Below, piece after piece: positions 13,515 to 23,724 of a stretch of 64,000 nt of DNA. The stretch spans positions 1,426,001 to 1,490,000 of the forward strand of contig JAHEWK010000013.1 of assembly GCA_020740775.1 (NCBI GenBank), given 5' to 3'. Within the stretch, counting starts at the first letter, position 1; each line of letters starts with the position of its first letter. Under the pieces are notes generated by a model, which saw only the letters and a program-made list of their open reading frames with translations, was not told the DNA's origin and did not search any database. The translations under genes were made by a program, and so were the position numbers. The stretch comes from Ilyonectria destructans (lineage: Eukaryota; Ascomycota; Sordariomycetes; Hypocreales; Nectriaceae).

Positions 13515-16500
13515 ATGTCCCAGCTGACGCCAGCCACCGACACCATGCGCCGCCCCTCCCTCGACCTCACAGAGCCCTCGCGCAACTTGGAAGAGTCCAA
13601 TGGCGCGCCCTCAGACGACTCCATGGACACCGACGTTGATCTCGCCATGCCGCCGCACGATCACGACGACGACGAAGACGACGACCTCGACCAGGACCCG
13701 AGAATCTACACGCCTCCTCCCCGCATAGCTGCCCGCTTCTACCGTCCCTCGGCCACCCGCCGCAGGGACTCAGCTGCCTCGTCGCGCCGCAACTCCATTT
13801 CCTCTGCGCAGTCCCGCTGCTCTTCCATCCAACCCCCCATCCACCGCGACGGCGAGCAGAGCAAGCATGTCGCCCAGCACCTTCGACGGACCTCGTTCCT
13901 CGAGGACCGCAAGGCAAGACTCGCCGATCGAGCCGCCCATGCCGAAAAGGTCCGCCTCCGTGCTGCCCTTGCCAAGGCGACTCACCGCGACACCTCTCTG
14001 TCCGAAGAGAGGGCCCTGGCCGCACAGCAGGCCAGAGAGCGCAACCTGGCCGAGATTGTAGCCAGCTGCGCCGAAGAGGTCAAGAAGGCCAAGCAGGTCG
14101 CCGAGTTCATGAAGGAGAAGCGTGAGCAGGAGCTCATCAAGATGCGAGCCCAGATTGAGGAGAGAATGGCCGAAGCTGAAAAGAGGAGGGAGGAACTCAG
14201 AGCCAAGAACGCCACCAGGCGCCGCGGCCAGAGCGTCATGGCGAGGAAGCCCATGGAGGTCATGCCCCAGGTCACCGAGCGGGAGACGCGCAAGCTGACC
14301 GAGGACGAAGCTGCCACACGCATCCAAGGGTGGTGGCACGGGTGCCTCCGGAAGAAGACCATCCAGGAATTTACCAACCTGGGCTTGACTGTCGACGGCA
14401 TCAGAGACACCCACTTTGACACCGTTGTCGAGCTCCTGGCTCAGGAAAAGGTCCTGCTCATTACCGCAAGGCTCCTCCGCACATGCGGCCTACACGAAGG
14501 CGACCCCGGCTCTGTTGGCGAGATGGCCGCTGTCCGGACCTTTCTCAGTGCCTTTCTCATCTTGGGCCACCCGAACCAAGTCCTCATCAACAAGAATGAC
14601 AACGGCGATGAGGAGGTTGTCGACGCACTTTCCGTTCACCGACTACCCTCGACAGATCTTGCCAACCCTCAGCTACAGGACCTCGTTGGCAAGGCGCGAG
14701 ATGTCCTCATCTCGTTTGAGAACATCCTCGCCCGTCTGACGTCTGCAAACCGATACACCATGCCGCCAGCACTCAAAAAGACACTCCCCGAGGCATACGC
14801 CACCTTCTACAACGCCTTTATTGCGTGGAAGTCCCGAGACTCAAACGCCCTGATTGAGGTCATGCTGATGCAGTTTGTCGAGCTGGACGCCATTTTCCAC
14901 ACCGTCAAGGACACCACCGACGACGCTGCTGCTGCGCTCTACAAGCAGAGCATCCAGGACAACCAGCTGATGCTTATCGTGCGCATCAAGAAGCTGGCAG
15001 GCCCTGACAAGGGAAAGAAGCTGATCTTCGAGGCCGTCGCCGAAGCCAGAAAGTCCCGCTCCACCAAGAAGCGCACTGGCGATACGAAGCCCCGCGTGGC
15101 CGAGAGCGCGCCCGGCGAGGCATCGGAGACGGCAAAGAGCCTTGTCTCGCCCGACTCGCAGACGTTGACTCCGCCTCCCACCCCAGCCAGCAAGAGCCAG
15201 TCCAAGCCCCCTAAGACGGGTCTAAATGGATTGCTGCCGGACAATCGGGTGGTGGTGCACGAGTTGGCCATCAACAAGGAATACCAGATAACTTCTGAAG
15301 AATACCAGGAGCAGCAGGCAGCGCTCTCTCAACCCCTCTACATGCAAATGAGGGCCAACATGGCCAATGTCAACGATGGCGACAACGAGACCAACTTCCG
15401 CTTCTTCATTCTGATGGCAGGCAACATCAAGGACAAGCTGCAGCGCCTCCTGAAACCCGGCAACTCGATGTACAACCTCATTGGGGAGATTCTCGACCCC
15501 GAGATGGCCGAGCGACAATTCACAGTTGGTAACTTTTCCTATGAAAAGTTTTTCTCGGCCATGGCGTCGTTGCTGCCCAAGCTGTGTGCTCCGTTCCGTG
15601 ACGACGAAGTCAAGGACCTGGTCCAGAACAAGCTGTCAGATGGCAACCTCATTGACCGGGTCGAGGCACTGAATGGCTTCATCGATGTCATGCTCTGCGA
15701 CTACATCAACTACCTGATGAGGATTGCGGCCCCGCAGCTGATCGAGTCCGCGGCCCAATACGAGGCCAAGAGATTTGCCCAGGATGTTGAAAAGAGCAAC
15801 ATCGGCTTGGCGGCTGCAGAGTCGGCTTGGCGATCGGCCCGCTCCAAAGTCATAGCAGAAGTGCAGAGGCGGGACCCTGAAGGTATCAGCCATCCCAGGT
15901 CTCGACCTACTGCTGGACGATTCTACGCACAGATGCTCGTCGACGTCTTTACCAGACTGTCACCTGCTCCCGAGGAGGAGATTCCCGAAATGCTGCGCCT
16001 GGACCAAACTCGCATCAACAATGTATCGACGATGATTCAGCGCATCATCACTGTTGGTGCGGTTCTGCTCCAGTGCAAGAACCTGCTGAAGCGTGATGTC
16101 CGCTCCTCTTGGAAGACTGAGGCGTCCCGTATCATGACGGTTCTGGAAGCCGAACATCCCCTCAAGACCTCGGTTGAAGGCACTATGGCTGCCCTAGAGT
16201 CGGGTAGATCGATGCCTACGGCGACCAAGTCTCATCTTCGGGCCCTCGTGACCAAGGTCTTGACTGCCAGCCAGGAGATGGCCCTCGAGGGAACTGAGCC
16301 CCGAGAGCCGGTTCTGCGACTTTTGCTTACCCGTCTTCGAGGCAATATTCTTGCTCGCCTGGCCCCTGGGTCGGCCAGCGAAAAGGTCAAGGCGGCCAAC
16401 ACTGCCGGCGAGAAGCTCGCCAGTCTCGGGTTGTCTGAGTTTGTGGACAAGGTCCGCCAGATTTCCGATCTGCTCGACAGGGTTGGCTCTGTCGACCGAG

Positions 16501-16565
16501 CAGCACACGGCCCCTGGTGGGATGCAGTGTCCACCAAAGTGGAGCAGGACGAAATGTCGACATAG
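13515..16565 (+). CDS. IQ-motif and Tcp11-domain protein (SOK1-like)
   Basis: Intronless gene for a protein of about 1016 residues. The frame stays open upstream to 13419, but the first ATG is at 13515 (MSQLTPATD). An acidic stretch rich in Asp lies near residues 45-60. A long charged helical region, probably coiled coil, spans about 130-245. An IQ calmodulin-binding motif follows at about 265-285 (TRIQGWWHGCLRKK), and the rest matches the general layout of the Tcp11 family. In yeast the family member Sok1 genetically suppresses loss of cAMP-dependent kinase, and in mammals Tcp11 acts in sperm cAMP signalling, so a role near PKA signalling is likely but not shown here. A Pro/Ser/Lys-rich linker near residues 520-575 interrupts the domain. 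The large antisense frames here are shadows of this GC-rich coding sequence. Confidence 0.85.
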   Translation: MSQLTPATDTMRRPSLDLTEPSRNLEESNGAPSDDSMDTDVDLAMPPHDHDDDEDDDLDQDPRIYTPPPRIAARFYRPSATRRRDSAASSRRNSISSAQSRCSSIQPPIHRDGEQSKHVAQHLRRTSFLEDRKARLADRAAHAEKVRLRAALAKATHRDTSLSEERALAAQQARERNLAEIVASCAEEVKKAKQVAEFMKEKREQELIKMRAQIEERMAEAEKRREELRAKNATRRRGQSVMARKPMEVMPQVTERETRKLTEDEAATRIQGWWHGCLRKKTIQEFTNLGLTVDGIRDTHFDTVVELLAQEKVLLITARLLRTCGLHEGDPGSVGEMAAVRTFLSAFLILGHPNQVLINKNDNGDEEVVDALSVHRLPSTDLANPQLQDLVGKARDVLISFENILARLTSANRYTMPPALKKTLPEAYATFYNAFIAWKSRDSNALIEVMLMQFVELDAIFHTVKDTTDDAAAALYKQSIQDNQLMLIVRIKKLAGPDKGKKLIFEAVAEARKSRSTKKRTGDTKPRVAESAPGEASETAKSLVSPDSQTLTPPPTPASKSQSKPPKTGLNGLLPDNRVVVHELAINKEYQITSEEYQEQQAALSQPLYMQMRANMANVNDGDNETNFRFFILMAGNIKDKLQRLLKPGNSMYNLIGEILDPEMAERQFTVGNFSYEKFFSAMASLLPKLCAPFRDDEVKDLVQNKLSDGNLIDRVEALNGFIDVMLCDYINYLMRIAAPQLIESAAQYEAKRFAQDVEKSNIGLAAAESAWRSARSKVIAEVQRRDPEGISHPRSRPTAGRFYAQMLVDVFTRLSPAPEEEIPEMLRLDQTRINNVSTMIQRIITVGAVLLQCKNLLKRDVRSSWKTEASRIMTVLEAEHPLKTSVEGTMAALESGRSMPTATKSHLRALVTKVLTASQEMALEGTEPREPVLRLLLTRLRGNILARLAPGSASEKVKAANTAGEKLASLGLSEFVDKVRQISDLLDRVGSVDRAAHGPWWDAVSTKVEQDEMST

Positions 16566-17162
16566 ACGACAAATCGACGGACGTACACGAAGAGGTTATG
16601 TGATGAAGATAATGGACATGAGATTGGGAAGGTCTGCGTTTGATTTAAGGAGGCTTCCCTAGTTGTTTGCATGGCGTACCGGTTCTGGGGGGTCATTTGG
16701 CCCGGGGTTTTCTTGGGATTGACAAGACGCGACGAGACGTCTGCTATTGGGCATTGCTGGCCGGGACTGATCCCATGCCTGGCTCATGGGGCAAGACATC
16801 ATGGTAGATGGTTTGCATGGGTTTATATGGTTTTAGCGATGTTTCTCTCCGAGGAGGATTTTGCATTAGAATACAAGCGACGTCTGTCGAGTTTGAACTA
16901 AGCTGAGGATATTTCTGTGAATTGTATGATGTGTAAGTGATTGTGTCTATCGTTTCCGTCCCCTATTAATGTAACTTGAGATACTCATCTACCGGCCGAG
17001 ACGAGCAGGCATCTAAGTTGTGGATCAAATGACGCTGTCCATCACGGTGTCTGCCGGGCAAACCTGGAGCAAACCTGGAGCAAACTTACCATCAAGGTCA
17101 AGGATATAATACGAAGGCCTCCGAAGAAACTTTGCATATGAATCAATACACAATCAACCGCC
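16566..17162. other. Intergenic region and promoter of the secreted-protein gene
   Basis: About 600 bp with no supported gene. A short direct repeat (ACCTGGAGCAA units, around 17063-17090) and a TATAAT-like stretch near 17104 lie just upstream of the ATG at 17163. Confidence 0.5.
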
Positions 17163-18587
17163 ATGAGGTCGCACATGGTACTCATCGCCCTCTTGGCGTC
17201 CCTCTGCATCGCTTGGGTCTTTCCCCGGCATCTCCCCGATGGCCTCTACCATATCACGCTCCCCCACGAGGATGACAAGGAGGCCAAGCCCCTAGTCCGA
17301 CGCGCCTACGAGCTCGTGGATGATGAACTCCTCCATGAGGCCGACAACGCGGCCAAGCATGGAAAACGCGGGTGGTATGAGGACGATAGTATCCTCAACA
17401 CCGAAGCCAAGCACGAGGACAAGACCTATCCCAAACGCCCGTACGAGTTCAAAGATGAGCAGCTCCTCATCCACGAGGCCCCCCCGAAGTACCCCCCAGA
17501 AGGTGCTCCTCCGACACTCCGCCCGCACGACATTCCTGGCGACTACGGAGATCTCCCGGTGCGTGTATCGCACTGGGACTGCAACTACAGCACGCCGCCA
17601 TACGAGCCGACCGACTACGAGATTGCGCGCGACAACCTCGGCAGCTACTGCACCCGGTGGGAAGTCAACAAGCGCACGGCGCACATCTCGGCGGCGCGGC
17701 GCGGCGAGGTGGTCGTGTACGTGTGCAACTACTCGCACTTCAGACAGCCGTGCTCGCGCCGCCAACTCGACTGGCTCACGGAGCACTTCCTGGACCACTT
17801 CTGCGGCGAGGGCACCCCCGCGTGGGCGTACAGCATGGAGGATCACATGAGCTACGGCCGGGGATGGATCGGCCAGGAGCTGTGCGAGATGAAGGTTGGC
17901 ATCCGCAACCCGCCCGTGACAAAGGTCGTGTGGGCGGGACGGCCGCCGGACTGGGGAAGCTACAAGAACAAGCCGCCGTGGCACAAGAACATCGACAAGC
18001 ACATCAACTGGATCCCCGAGGCCAACGGCCACACGGACCAAATCGGGGGCTTCAGGGCCGAGTGGGAGTTTCCCGGACCGGACGGCGGACCAGACAAGGA
18101 GGTGCCAATTGTCGAAAAGGTCGAAGGCAAGCCGAGAGGCCCTTACTTGCCGACCACTCCCAAGGACCGCATCGAGGCCGAGACGGCCCAGCGTAATGAA
18201 AAGGCCAAGGCAGAGCAGGCCGCCAAGGTTGCGGCAGAGATACAGCGGCTGAAGGGGGTTAAGGCTGTGAAGGAAGAAGAGGATCAGACGCGGGCTGATG
18301 CGTTGAGAAAGGCGGAGGAGGATCGGCTAATGCGTGAGCAGGCGCAGCGGGAGAAATCTGCGAAGTGGGAAGCTGAGAGGAAGAAAGCCAAGGCGGAGAA
18401 GGCCAAGGAGGAGACGGCGGAGGAGAAGGTGAAGGTGAAGGAGAACGAGGAGCCCAAGAAGCAGGAGCCCAAGGAGGAGAAGCCCACGGAGGAGAAGGCT
18501 AAGGAGGAGGAAGTTGGTGAGAATATTCAGGAGAAAATCGATAAGAACAAGGTCGACGAGAAAAAGGTCGACGAGAATACATTGTAG
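17163..18587 (+). CDS. Secreted Cys-containing protein with Lys/Glu-rich tail
   Basis: Unrecognised intronless gene for 474 residues. The N-terminus (MRSHMVLIALLASLCIAW) is a clear signal peptide, so the product should enter the secretory pathway. Residues about 20-125 are acidic and contain repeated RRAYELVDDELL / KRPYEFKDEQLL-like segments, possibly a pro-region with KR or RR processing sites. A central domain (about 135-260) carries six cysteines (in D-C-N-Y, Y-C-T-R, V-C-N-Y, P-C-S-R, F-C-G-E and L-C-E-M), enough for three disulfides. The C-terminal ~130 residues are almost entirely Lys, Glu and Ala and end in KVDEKKVDENTL. A candidate secreted effector or wall-associated protein (inference). 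A partial second copy of its 3' end lies about 1.9 kb downstream. The long antisense frame at 17292-18041 is a shadow. Confidence 0.75.
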   Translation: MRSHMVLIALLASLCIAWVFPRHLPDGLYHITLPHEDDKEAKPLVRRAYELVDDELLHEADNAAKHGKRGWYEDDSILNTEAKHEDKTYPKRPYEFKDEQLLIHEAPPKYPPEGAPPTLRPHDIPGDYGDLPVRVSHWDCNYSTPPYEPTDYEIARDNLGSYCTRWEVNKRTAHISAARRGEVVVYVCNYSHFRQPCSRRQLDWLTEHFLDHFCGEGTPAWAYSMEDHMSYGRGWIGQELCEMKVGIRNPPVTKVVWAGRPPDWGSYKNKPPWHKNIDKHINWIPEANGHTDQIGGFRAEWEFPGPDGGPDKEVPIVEKVEGKPRGPYLPTTPKDRIEAETAQRNEKAKAEQAAKVAAEIQRLKGVKAVKEEEDQTRADALRKAEEDRLMREQAQREKSAKWEAERKKAKAEKAKEETAEEKVKVKENEEPKKQEPKEEKPTEEKAKEEEVGENIQEKIDKNKVDEKKVDENTL

Positions 18588-18597
18588 GATTGATGCC

Positions 18598-18851
18598 ATG
18601 AAGTAGTTCAGCTTAATCGCACACTTCAGCAACGAAAAGCTGCCGTCGGCCAACTCCCAAATCGTCTGCCACAACTCGTCCGGTGTGTCAAACCTCCCCG
18701 TGTCATGCATGATTAACCAGTCTTTGTCTGGGAAGTACAGTCTGAACTCGGGCATCTCTCTCGACGGGGCAGGGCCGTGATTGTGACGTTCGGTGTGGGC
18801 AGGTTTCAGAAAATCAACGAGATGGTCCGCGACAAGTCCCGGCCGGTACAC
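18598..18851 (-). pseudogene. Fragment of an unknown gene, convergent with the secreted-protein gene
   Basis: On the minus strand this stretch reads as protein-like sequence (MPEFRLYFPDKDWL, then LIMHDTGRFDTPDELWQ, then SFSLLKCAIKLN). The same peptide pattern occurs in decayed form at 20525-20670, where it reads LSMHDTERFGTPDEVWQ. Similarity at peptide level on this strand suggests that it once encoded protein. The frame has no stop before it runs into the antisense of the Lys/Glu-rich tail, so it is probably a broken gene or an exon with an unseen splice. No function is assigned. Confidence 0.4.
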
Positions 18852-19023
18852 AACCGGTTACCGTGGACGTGATCAAACTGTGAGATGGAACCGCTCGCGT
18901 AAGGTCGGAGTTCGGGAAGTCCGTACGAGATTGTCTTTTCCACTCCGAAACTGCTTCATTCTTACCTTCTGTCCCACTTCAGAACCGGCCGCGCGGCCAA
19001 CCCAACAGTGTTTTCGGCAATAG

Positions 19024-19143
19024 ACAAACACAATGTTGGACACGCTCTGTGTTTGTTTTCTACCTGCTTGCCTACTTCAATATGCAAACACAACATCAGT
19101 CACGCTCTGTGTTTGTTTTCTACATGCTAACCTTCTTTAACAA
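19024..19143. repeat. 60-bp tandem duplication, each unit with a hairpin
   Basis: Two copies of a 60-bp unit stand head to tail. The shared core CACGCTCTGTGTTTGTTTTC begins at 19041 and 19101. Each unit contains an inverted repeat: ACAAACACA pairs with TGTGTTTGT around a loop of about 15 nt in the first unit, with one fewer base pair in the second. Confidence 0.8.
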
Positions 19144-20118
19144 GCATTGACCTCCTCCCTCTATCCTAACTAAATTATATAACTCAGTCAACGCACACTG
19201 CCCTTCCCATCGCATTCTACCCACACCCTAACACTTACACTTCTCAAACTATATATACCCTCTGACCTTTATACGACCATACCTCCTTCACCTCGAGGAG
19301 CTCTAGCCCTCGCTTTCCAGTGAGTATGGTCGGGAAGAGATCGCAAGTCAAGTTCCCCCAACAACTCGACCACTTGCGAACATATTGCCTTTTTGGAAAC
19401 GGCTTATCTTCAGCTGTAACAATACAATTCTGCCTGGTTATTCCAAGGGCTCGGTTGTCCGCCTTGGAGTGGGGGAATACGCTGGTGTCTTCGCTGTTGG
19501 CAAGTGCATATGTCCGCATACACCTCCCCGGATGGAGCTTCGAATTGGTATACGGGAGGGACTCAGACGACAAATGTGGCTCGAGTCTGTATCAAGCTTC
19601 AGTCCCTTACCTCCCCTGCTGAGTTTTTGGAACTCTCTTGCACCAACACGGACGCCCTTGAGCCTCTGTTCAACTTCACAGAGCCAGACCTCTCAGGCAT
19701 CCGCGATAGCTCTGTCCACAAGACCTGCGTTCTACTCTCGATCTTCAACTCTCCCTACTCTGGCGCAGCACTTTACAGCCCTCTTAACTCATGTTGTTCA
19801 TATCCGATGCGACATCCAGCGTGAGGATATGATTGTTTTGCCATCTAGGCGGTTTCTCAAGCATCCTACAGCATTCGAAACCCATTCGCGACTGCAGCAA
19901 GGCGATCCTCGATATGTTTGCGATGACAGATATGTCAACAATGCCTCTAGGATTCAGCTTTCATTTTGCCTATCTATGGCTGGGACGATGCCTGGGATGG
20001 TGCTTTTACTCCTGCTGCTCCAGGCTTCTTTTGAGGACATCTGCGCTGATGTCCGTGGAACTGCAGACGACCCAGCTCTCAAAAACAACGATCTATCTCA
20101 ACTCAGGCGCTAGACTAA

Positions 20119-20214
20119 GTCCCATAAACTAAGTACCATGAACTAAGTACCAAAGCTGAATGCCATAAACTAAATGCCATAAACTAAGTGCCATAAACTA
20201 AGTGCCATAAACCA
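20119..20214. repeat. 14-bp tandem repeat, CCATAAACTAAGTG units
   Basis: Seven imperfect direct copies of a 14-bp unit (CCATAAACTAAGTG and single-base variants) run through intergenic DNA. The first two copies end in A rather than G and the third is shortened. Confidence 0.85.
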
Positions 20215-20460
20215 AGACAGCCTTAGTGATATCGGGGAAAATACTGCGTTCGGCATGTCGGAAGTAGACATCGTTGAAGATCGTACGGAATCCCGACTGC
20301 TTCGAACCCAACTTGGCGCTGTCTGGCTTGTCCTTGGCGAGCAGGGCAGTAACTTGTCCCTGGACCTTCTCTTTTCAGCTTCAGCGCGTCGCAGGGCATA
20401 TCGAAGCTCTGACTTCAGACTGGAACTGAGGTCCAGCTTCTGAGCAGCGGAGAGAGAAGA

Positions 20461-20670
20461 AGGGAGGAGGTGAAAGTCGAAGGGAAGAAGGTCGACGAGA
20501 ACAAGGTCGAAAAAAATACATCGTAGGGTTGGATGCTATGAGGCAGGTCAGCTTAGTCGCACACGGAAACATTGCTATTCGTACACTTGAGCGGCGGAAA
20601 GTTGCCACACCTCATCCGGGGTGCCGAACCTCTCGGTGTCATGCATGCTCAACTACTGCTCCCTCTGCAT
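20461..20670. pseudogene. Truncated duplicate of the secreted gene's 3' end and flank
   Basis: The + strand reads KVDENKVEKNTS-stop at about 20488-20526, matching the C-terminus KVDEKKVDENTL-stop of the secreted protein (stop at 18585-18587). The similarity continues past the stop: the next ~50 bases match 18588-18635, and after a divergent gap the segment around TCATCCGG...TGTCATGCATG matches 18685-18710. The order of the blocks is kept. This is therefore a decayed direct duplication, 1.94 kb away, covering the gene end and the convergent fragment. Confidence 0.75.
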
Positions 20671-21712
20671 CTTGACAGCAACGGTTGTGTTGTGTTTCCA
20701 ATCTCATTGTTACCGTCAATGAACATTGCCGCCAGAACCCGGCAGCAGACAGCAACAGACAACGATGGCAAGGCTTATTCTCTAGCTTTAGCATAGCTAC
20801 ACTTACTGCTTCCACGATTGCACATTATTTGGCAAGGTCCGCAAAAGCTCCAATGGCTGAAATCCCCAAAATCGAAAACCGCAAAGCACCCGAAACCCGA
20901 ACCTGGAATTCAGCTAGCCGCTGAATCTTAGTGCTTGACCCTTAATTTTTAGTACGCCCGGGCACTAATCCTTAGTGCATTTAACCCCTAACCTGTACCC
21001 CCTAAGTAACCTTTAACACTTCACCTTTACAATTACTACAAGACCCTTCATTATGTAGTAGATTTGGCCTCTAACTTTGACGGTATATTATGTTAATTTT
21101 GAACAGTGATATTTCTGACACTCACAGGCGAAGCGGGGAATGTCATGCGTTCACACATGGACTTCTCCAAACACTGGCTTGGGTTATTGATGCATGACAG
21201 TCGCCGACGAGACTGAATTATCCGGCAGCATTCACCACGCCATCATGGATAGGATACAAATGTGGCCATATAGAATATTACCTAATTAAATTGAATTCGT
21301 TTCTATACGATAAACCTCCGGCATCGGCTTATTAATGGATAGCTGGCAGAGTTGCAATGCTCGCAATAGACTCACATGACGCCATGTGCCTGCGTATGAC
21401 GCGACCGGATCTGGGGTACATCCAGTGCAAGTCCCGAAAATCACGACATTTACCTATAATGCAATTCAAGCATTCTCCCACTTAATCCGACGGGAATCTC
21501 CATCCACGTACGTCAAGTGCACAGCTAGGAGGTACTGCAATCTTCCCGACAACCCCACAAGCGGCATTGAGATGAATGCTCGCGATCACGTAATTGCACT
21601 GGATTATTAAGAATTGGTACCCTTCTCATGGTATATAAGGACTAAATTCGTTTGCAATAACTGTCAATACAAATCGCTCTATTCCTACGCCCTTCTACAT
21701 ATCCACGCCAAC
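20671..21712. other. AT-rich intergenic region
   Basis: No gene seen. Between about 20930 and 21330 the DNA becomes AT-rich with many short CTAA/TTAG words, compatible with an old mutated repeat, though I cannot name one. Confidence 0.45.
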
Positions 21713-22282
21713 ATGACTGGACTCCCACTTTACGACACCGTCATCCCCACCTTGACAAAGGGATTGACCTCTTTTGACCACGTCCTGACCAAGGCCGAAG
21801 AGTACGCCAAAGAGAAAAATCAGGATGTGAATGAGTTTACTGAGGCCCGCCTCGTTCAAGATCAACTTCCGTTGGCCTTCCAAGTTCAGAATGCCTCAAA
21901 AGCAGTTCAAGTCGCCGTTGGCCGATTGACCGGCATTGAGCCTGTCTTTTTCGAGAACAACGAGAAGACATTTGACGATCTTCACAAGCGGATTCAAAAG
22001 ACTCTGGAGGCGTTGAAGAATGTTGATCCAGTGGCGGTGAACTCTCGAGCGGGCGAGCTCGTTGACTTGTGAGTCCCTCGCCTGAGGGGTTGTGTCCAAT
22101 CTAACAACATCAGGTTTATTCCATGGGCGGGAACGACTCAACAAGTTTCAGTCGAGCAAGCTGTATTGACCCACAACTTCCCCAACTTTTACTTCCACCT
22201 GACTACTGGGTATTCCATCTTGCGGGCCAAGGGCGTGCCTTTGGGGAAGAAGGATTTTCTCGGTAGCTTCCTTGGCTTCTAG
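21713..22282 (+). CDS. DUF1993 family protein
   Basis: Two-exon gene (21713-22068 and 22114-22282) for about 174 residues. The 45-bp intron (GTGAGT...CAG) splits a Leu codon, and removing it continues the family sequence from GELVD into LFIPWAG. The protein opens with MTGLPLYDTVIPTLTKGL and ends with the NFYFHLTTGYSILRAKG segment and a short KKDFLGSF tail, which I recognise as the DUF1993 layout. DUF1993 proteins are small helical proteins of unknown biochemical role, common in fungi and bacteria. A TATATAAGG-like box lies at about 21631-21640, some 75 bp upstream of the ATG. The start was chosen as the first ATG in frame. Confidence 0.85.
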
Positions 22283-22670
22283 TCATGTATTAGCAGTGAA
22301 TTAAATAGAATACGCCTAGAAGGTTTAACTCTTAGAAGATTGTTAATTCGCCTCATAGTCTCAGTTGCGTATTCGTGAGTCCCATCTGAAAGCTACCAAA
22401 AGCGATATGAGAACATGACGTTGTAGCGTCAGTTGATGGAAACAGTTCAGGCGTGAAGAAACCGAATGCCGTGCATAGGTATCGCTTGGGAGCTAACCAT
22501 CTGTACTCCTGGTCACCGGTGGAAGATTTGGTGGCTCTAACGTTTACGACGATCGCGGGGGTACGTACGCACTCAGGTATAATCATTCAACACTCTATTT
22601 AACTCGAGAATTAACCATTGTTCTCCGCATTCAATCTCTCTGCCACACACGGCCCACCAGCTTCACAAGC
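22283..22670. other. Short intergenic region left of the orphan block
   Basis: About 390 bp between two convergent genes. A 77-codon minus-strand frame (22353-22586) has no recognisable feature. Nothing else is visible. Confidence 0.4.
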
Positions 22671-23724
22671 TTATTCACGACGGGCCTGCTTCTGAGGTTT
22701 CTCCCACAATGTGGGAGCCTTTGCAAGTCGCTTTCGTGGATTCTGCCATGACCCGGGAGCCTGCGATGGCTCCGGCCCTTGGAGGTCCCGGACTTGGGCT
22801 TGTAACGCGGCGAGTTGACCCTCCACTGTACTGAGCCGTTGACGGAGACGCTGGATTTCCTCCTCCGTGTTCTCTGGATTCTCGGTCGCCAACATCTCTG
22901 CATCTTTGGTGGGGGCTGTCTCCTTGTTGGGTGGGCTTGTGGCATCGCCTTCTTCCGACTTCTCGACCCTGCCGCGGCGCAGGGTGGTCGGGTCATCACG
23001 GTGGATCTGCGTATCGGCCGACGAATGCAGGGCAAGCACTGCAGCCCAGTCCTGAGTGACATCGTCTGAGGGCAACTGGGACGGATCGCGGTGCCTGTTG
23101 AACGCCCTTTGATCCTGGAGGATGGTTCTCGAGCGGACTTTGGCGAATTCCGGCGTCCATGGAAACCTCTCAGGCATCGGCTGAGAGTCCGAAAGCTCCA
23201 TGTACTCCAGAAGGTAGGAATACCCATGACTTCTTAGTCTCATATGCGGGCATGTTGCCACGCTCAAAGACGAGCACTCGGACCTTTTCCTCGATGGAGG
23301 CCTCAAAGAAAGTAGCACACTTGTCGGCGATATGGCTGATGGTGTTGGGGCACATGGGACACGCCCGGATGGTACCCTCGTAGGTCCAGAGGCAATCGGC
23401 CACAATGTGGCCAAGAGCAGCACAGTGGGCGCACTTCTGCTCTGTTGGTTCAGAAAGGCGCTCCGCAAGGGGTATGCACGGTGCACTCGACAGACGCCGC
23501 GTCTGGAAGTTCGATCGCGTACGGGAGACTCGTATTCCCGTGACCACTGGGTGGATATCCGCAACAACGCTTCTCATGCCGGCAACCCTGCGGACGAACG
23601 CGCCGTCGTTGCCTGGGCGCCAGGCTCTGTTGTCGTTTCCCGTAGCGTCACGAGCATTGTCCCTGGGTAGCTGGTATGGACCAGCGCGGTCGTTGTTCTT
23701 CTTCCTGCGGCCGCGACGAGGCAT
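22671..23724 (-). pseudogene. Zinc-knuckle protein A, frameshifted
   Basis: Orphan gene on the minus strand, starting MPRRGRRKKNND. It carries two zinc-binding clusters, CAHCAALGHIVADC (CX2CX4HX4C, a retroviral-type zinc knuckle) and CPMCPNTISHIADKC (CX2CX5HX4C). Compared with its paralogue at 26597-27505 it has one extra G in the run at 23223-23225, just after K-S-W. The frame moves by one base there and then continues with matching sequence (YSYLLEYME...FPWTPEFAK). After V-T-Q-D-W it has a C-terminus ending in a predicted coiled coil (EEEIQRLRQRLSTVEGQL). The reading is therefore broken unless the extra base is an assembly error. It is divergent from orphan gene X across 549 bp. No function is assigned; nucleic-acid binding is likely from the knuckles. 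Confidence 0.7.

Larger units (their letters stand above)
18852..20460. other. Repeat-bearing region without a supported gene
   Basis: No intact gene is recognisable. A 242-codon + strand frame (19385-20113) and two shorter overlapping ones exist, but none shows a domain or signal peptide and reading shifts between frames. This fits decayed coding DNA. Two tandem arrays (19024-19143 and 20119-20214) lie here. Confidence 0.45.

Noticed and set aside
13567..14422. Antisense frames opposite the Tcp11-type gene
   Set aside because: Their composition is that expected from the reverse of Ala/Glu/Lys-rich helices; no recognisable motif.
17292..18041. Antisense frame of 249 codons opposite the secreted-protein gene
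   Set aside because: It mirrors a GC-rich coding strand, has Val/Arg-rich low-complexity composition and no domain; the + strand gene has a signal peptide and a cysteine pattern.
19385..20113. Plus-strand frame of 242 codons
   Set aside because: No domain or signal peptide; the plausible-looking segments lie in different frames, so decay is more likely than a gene.
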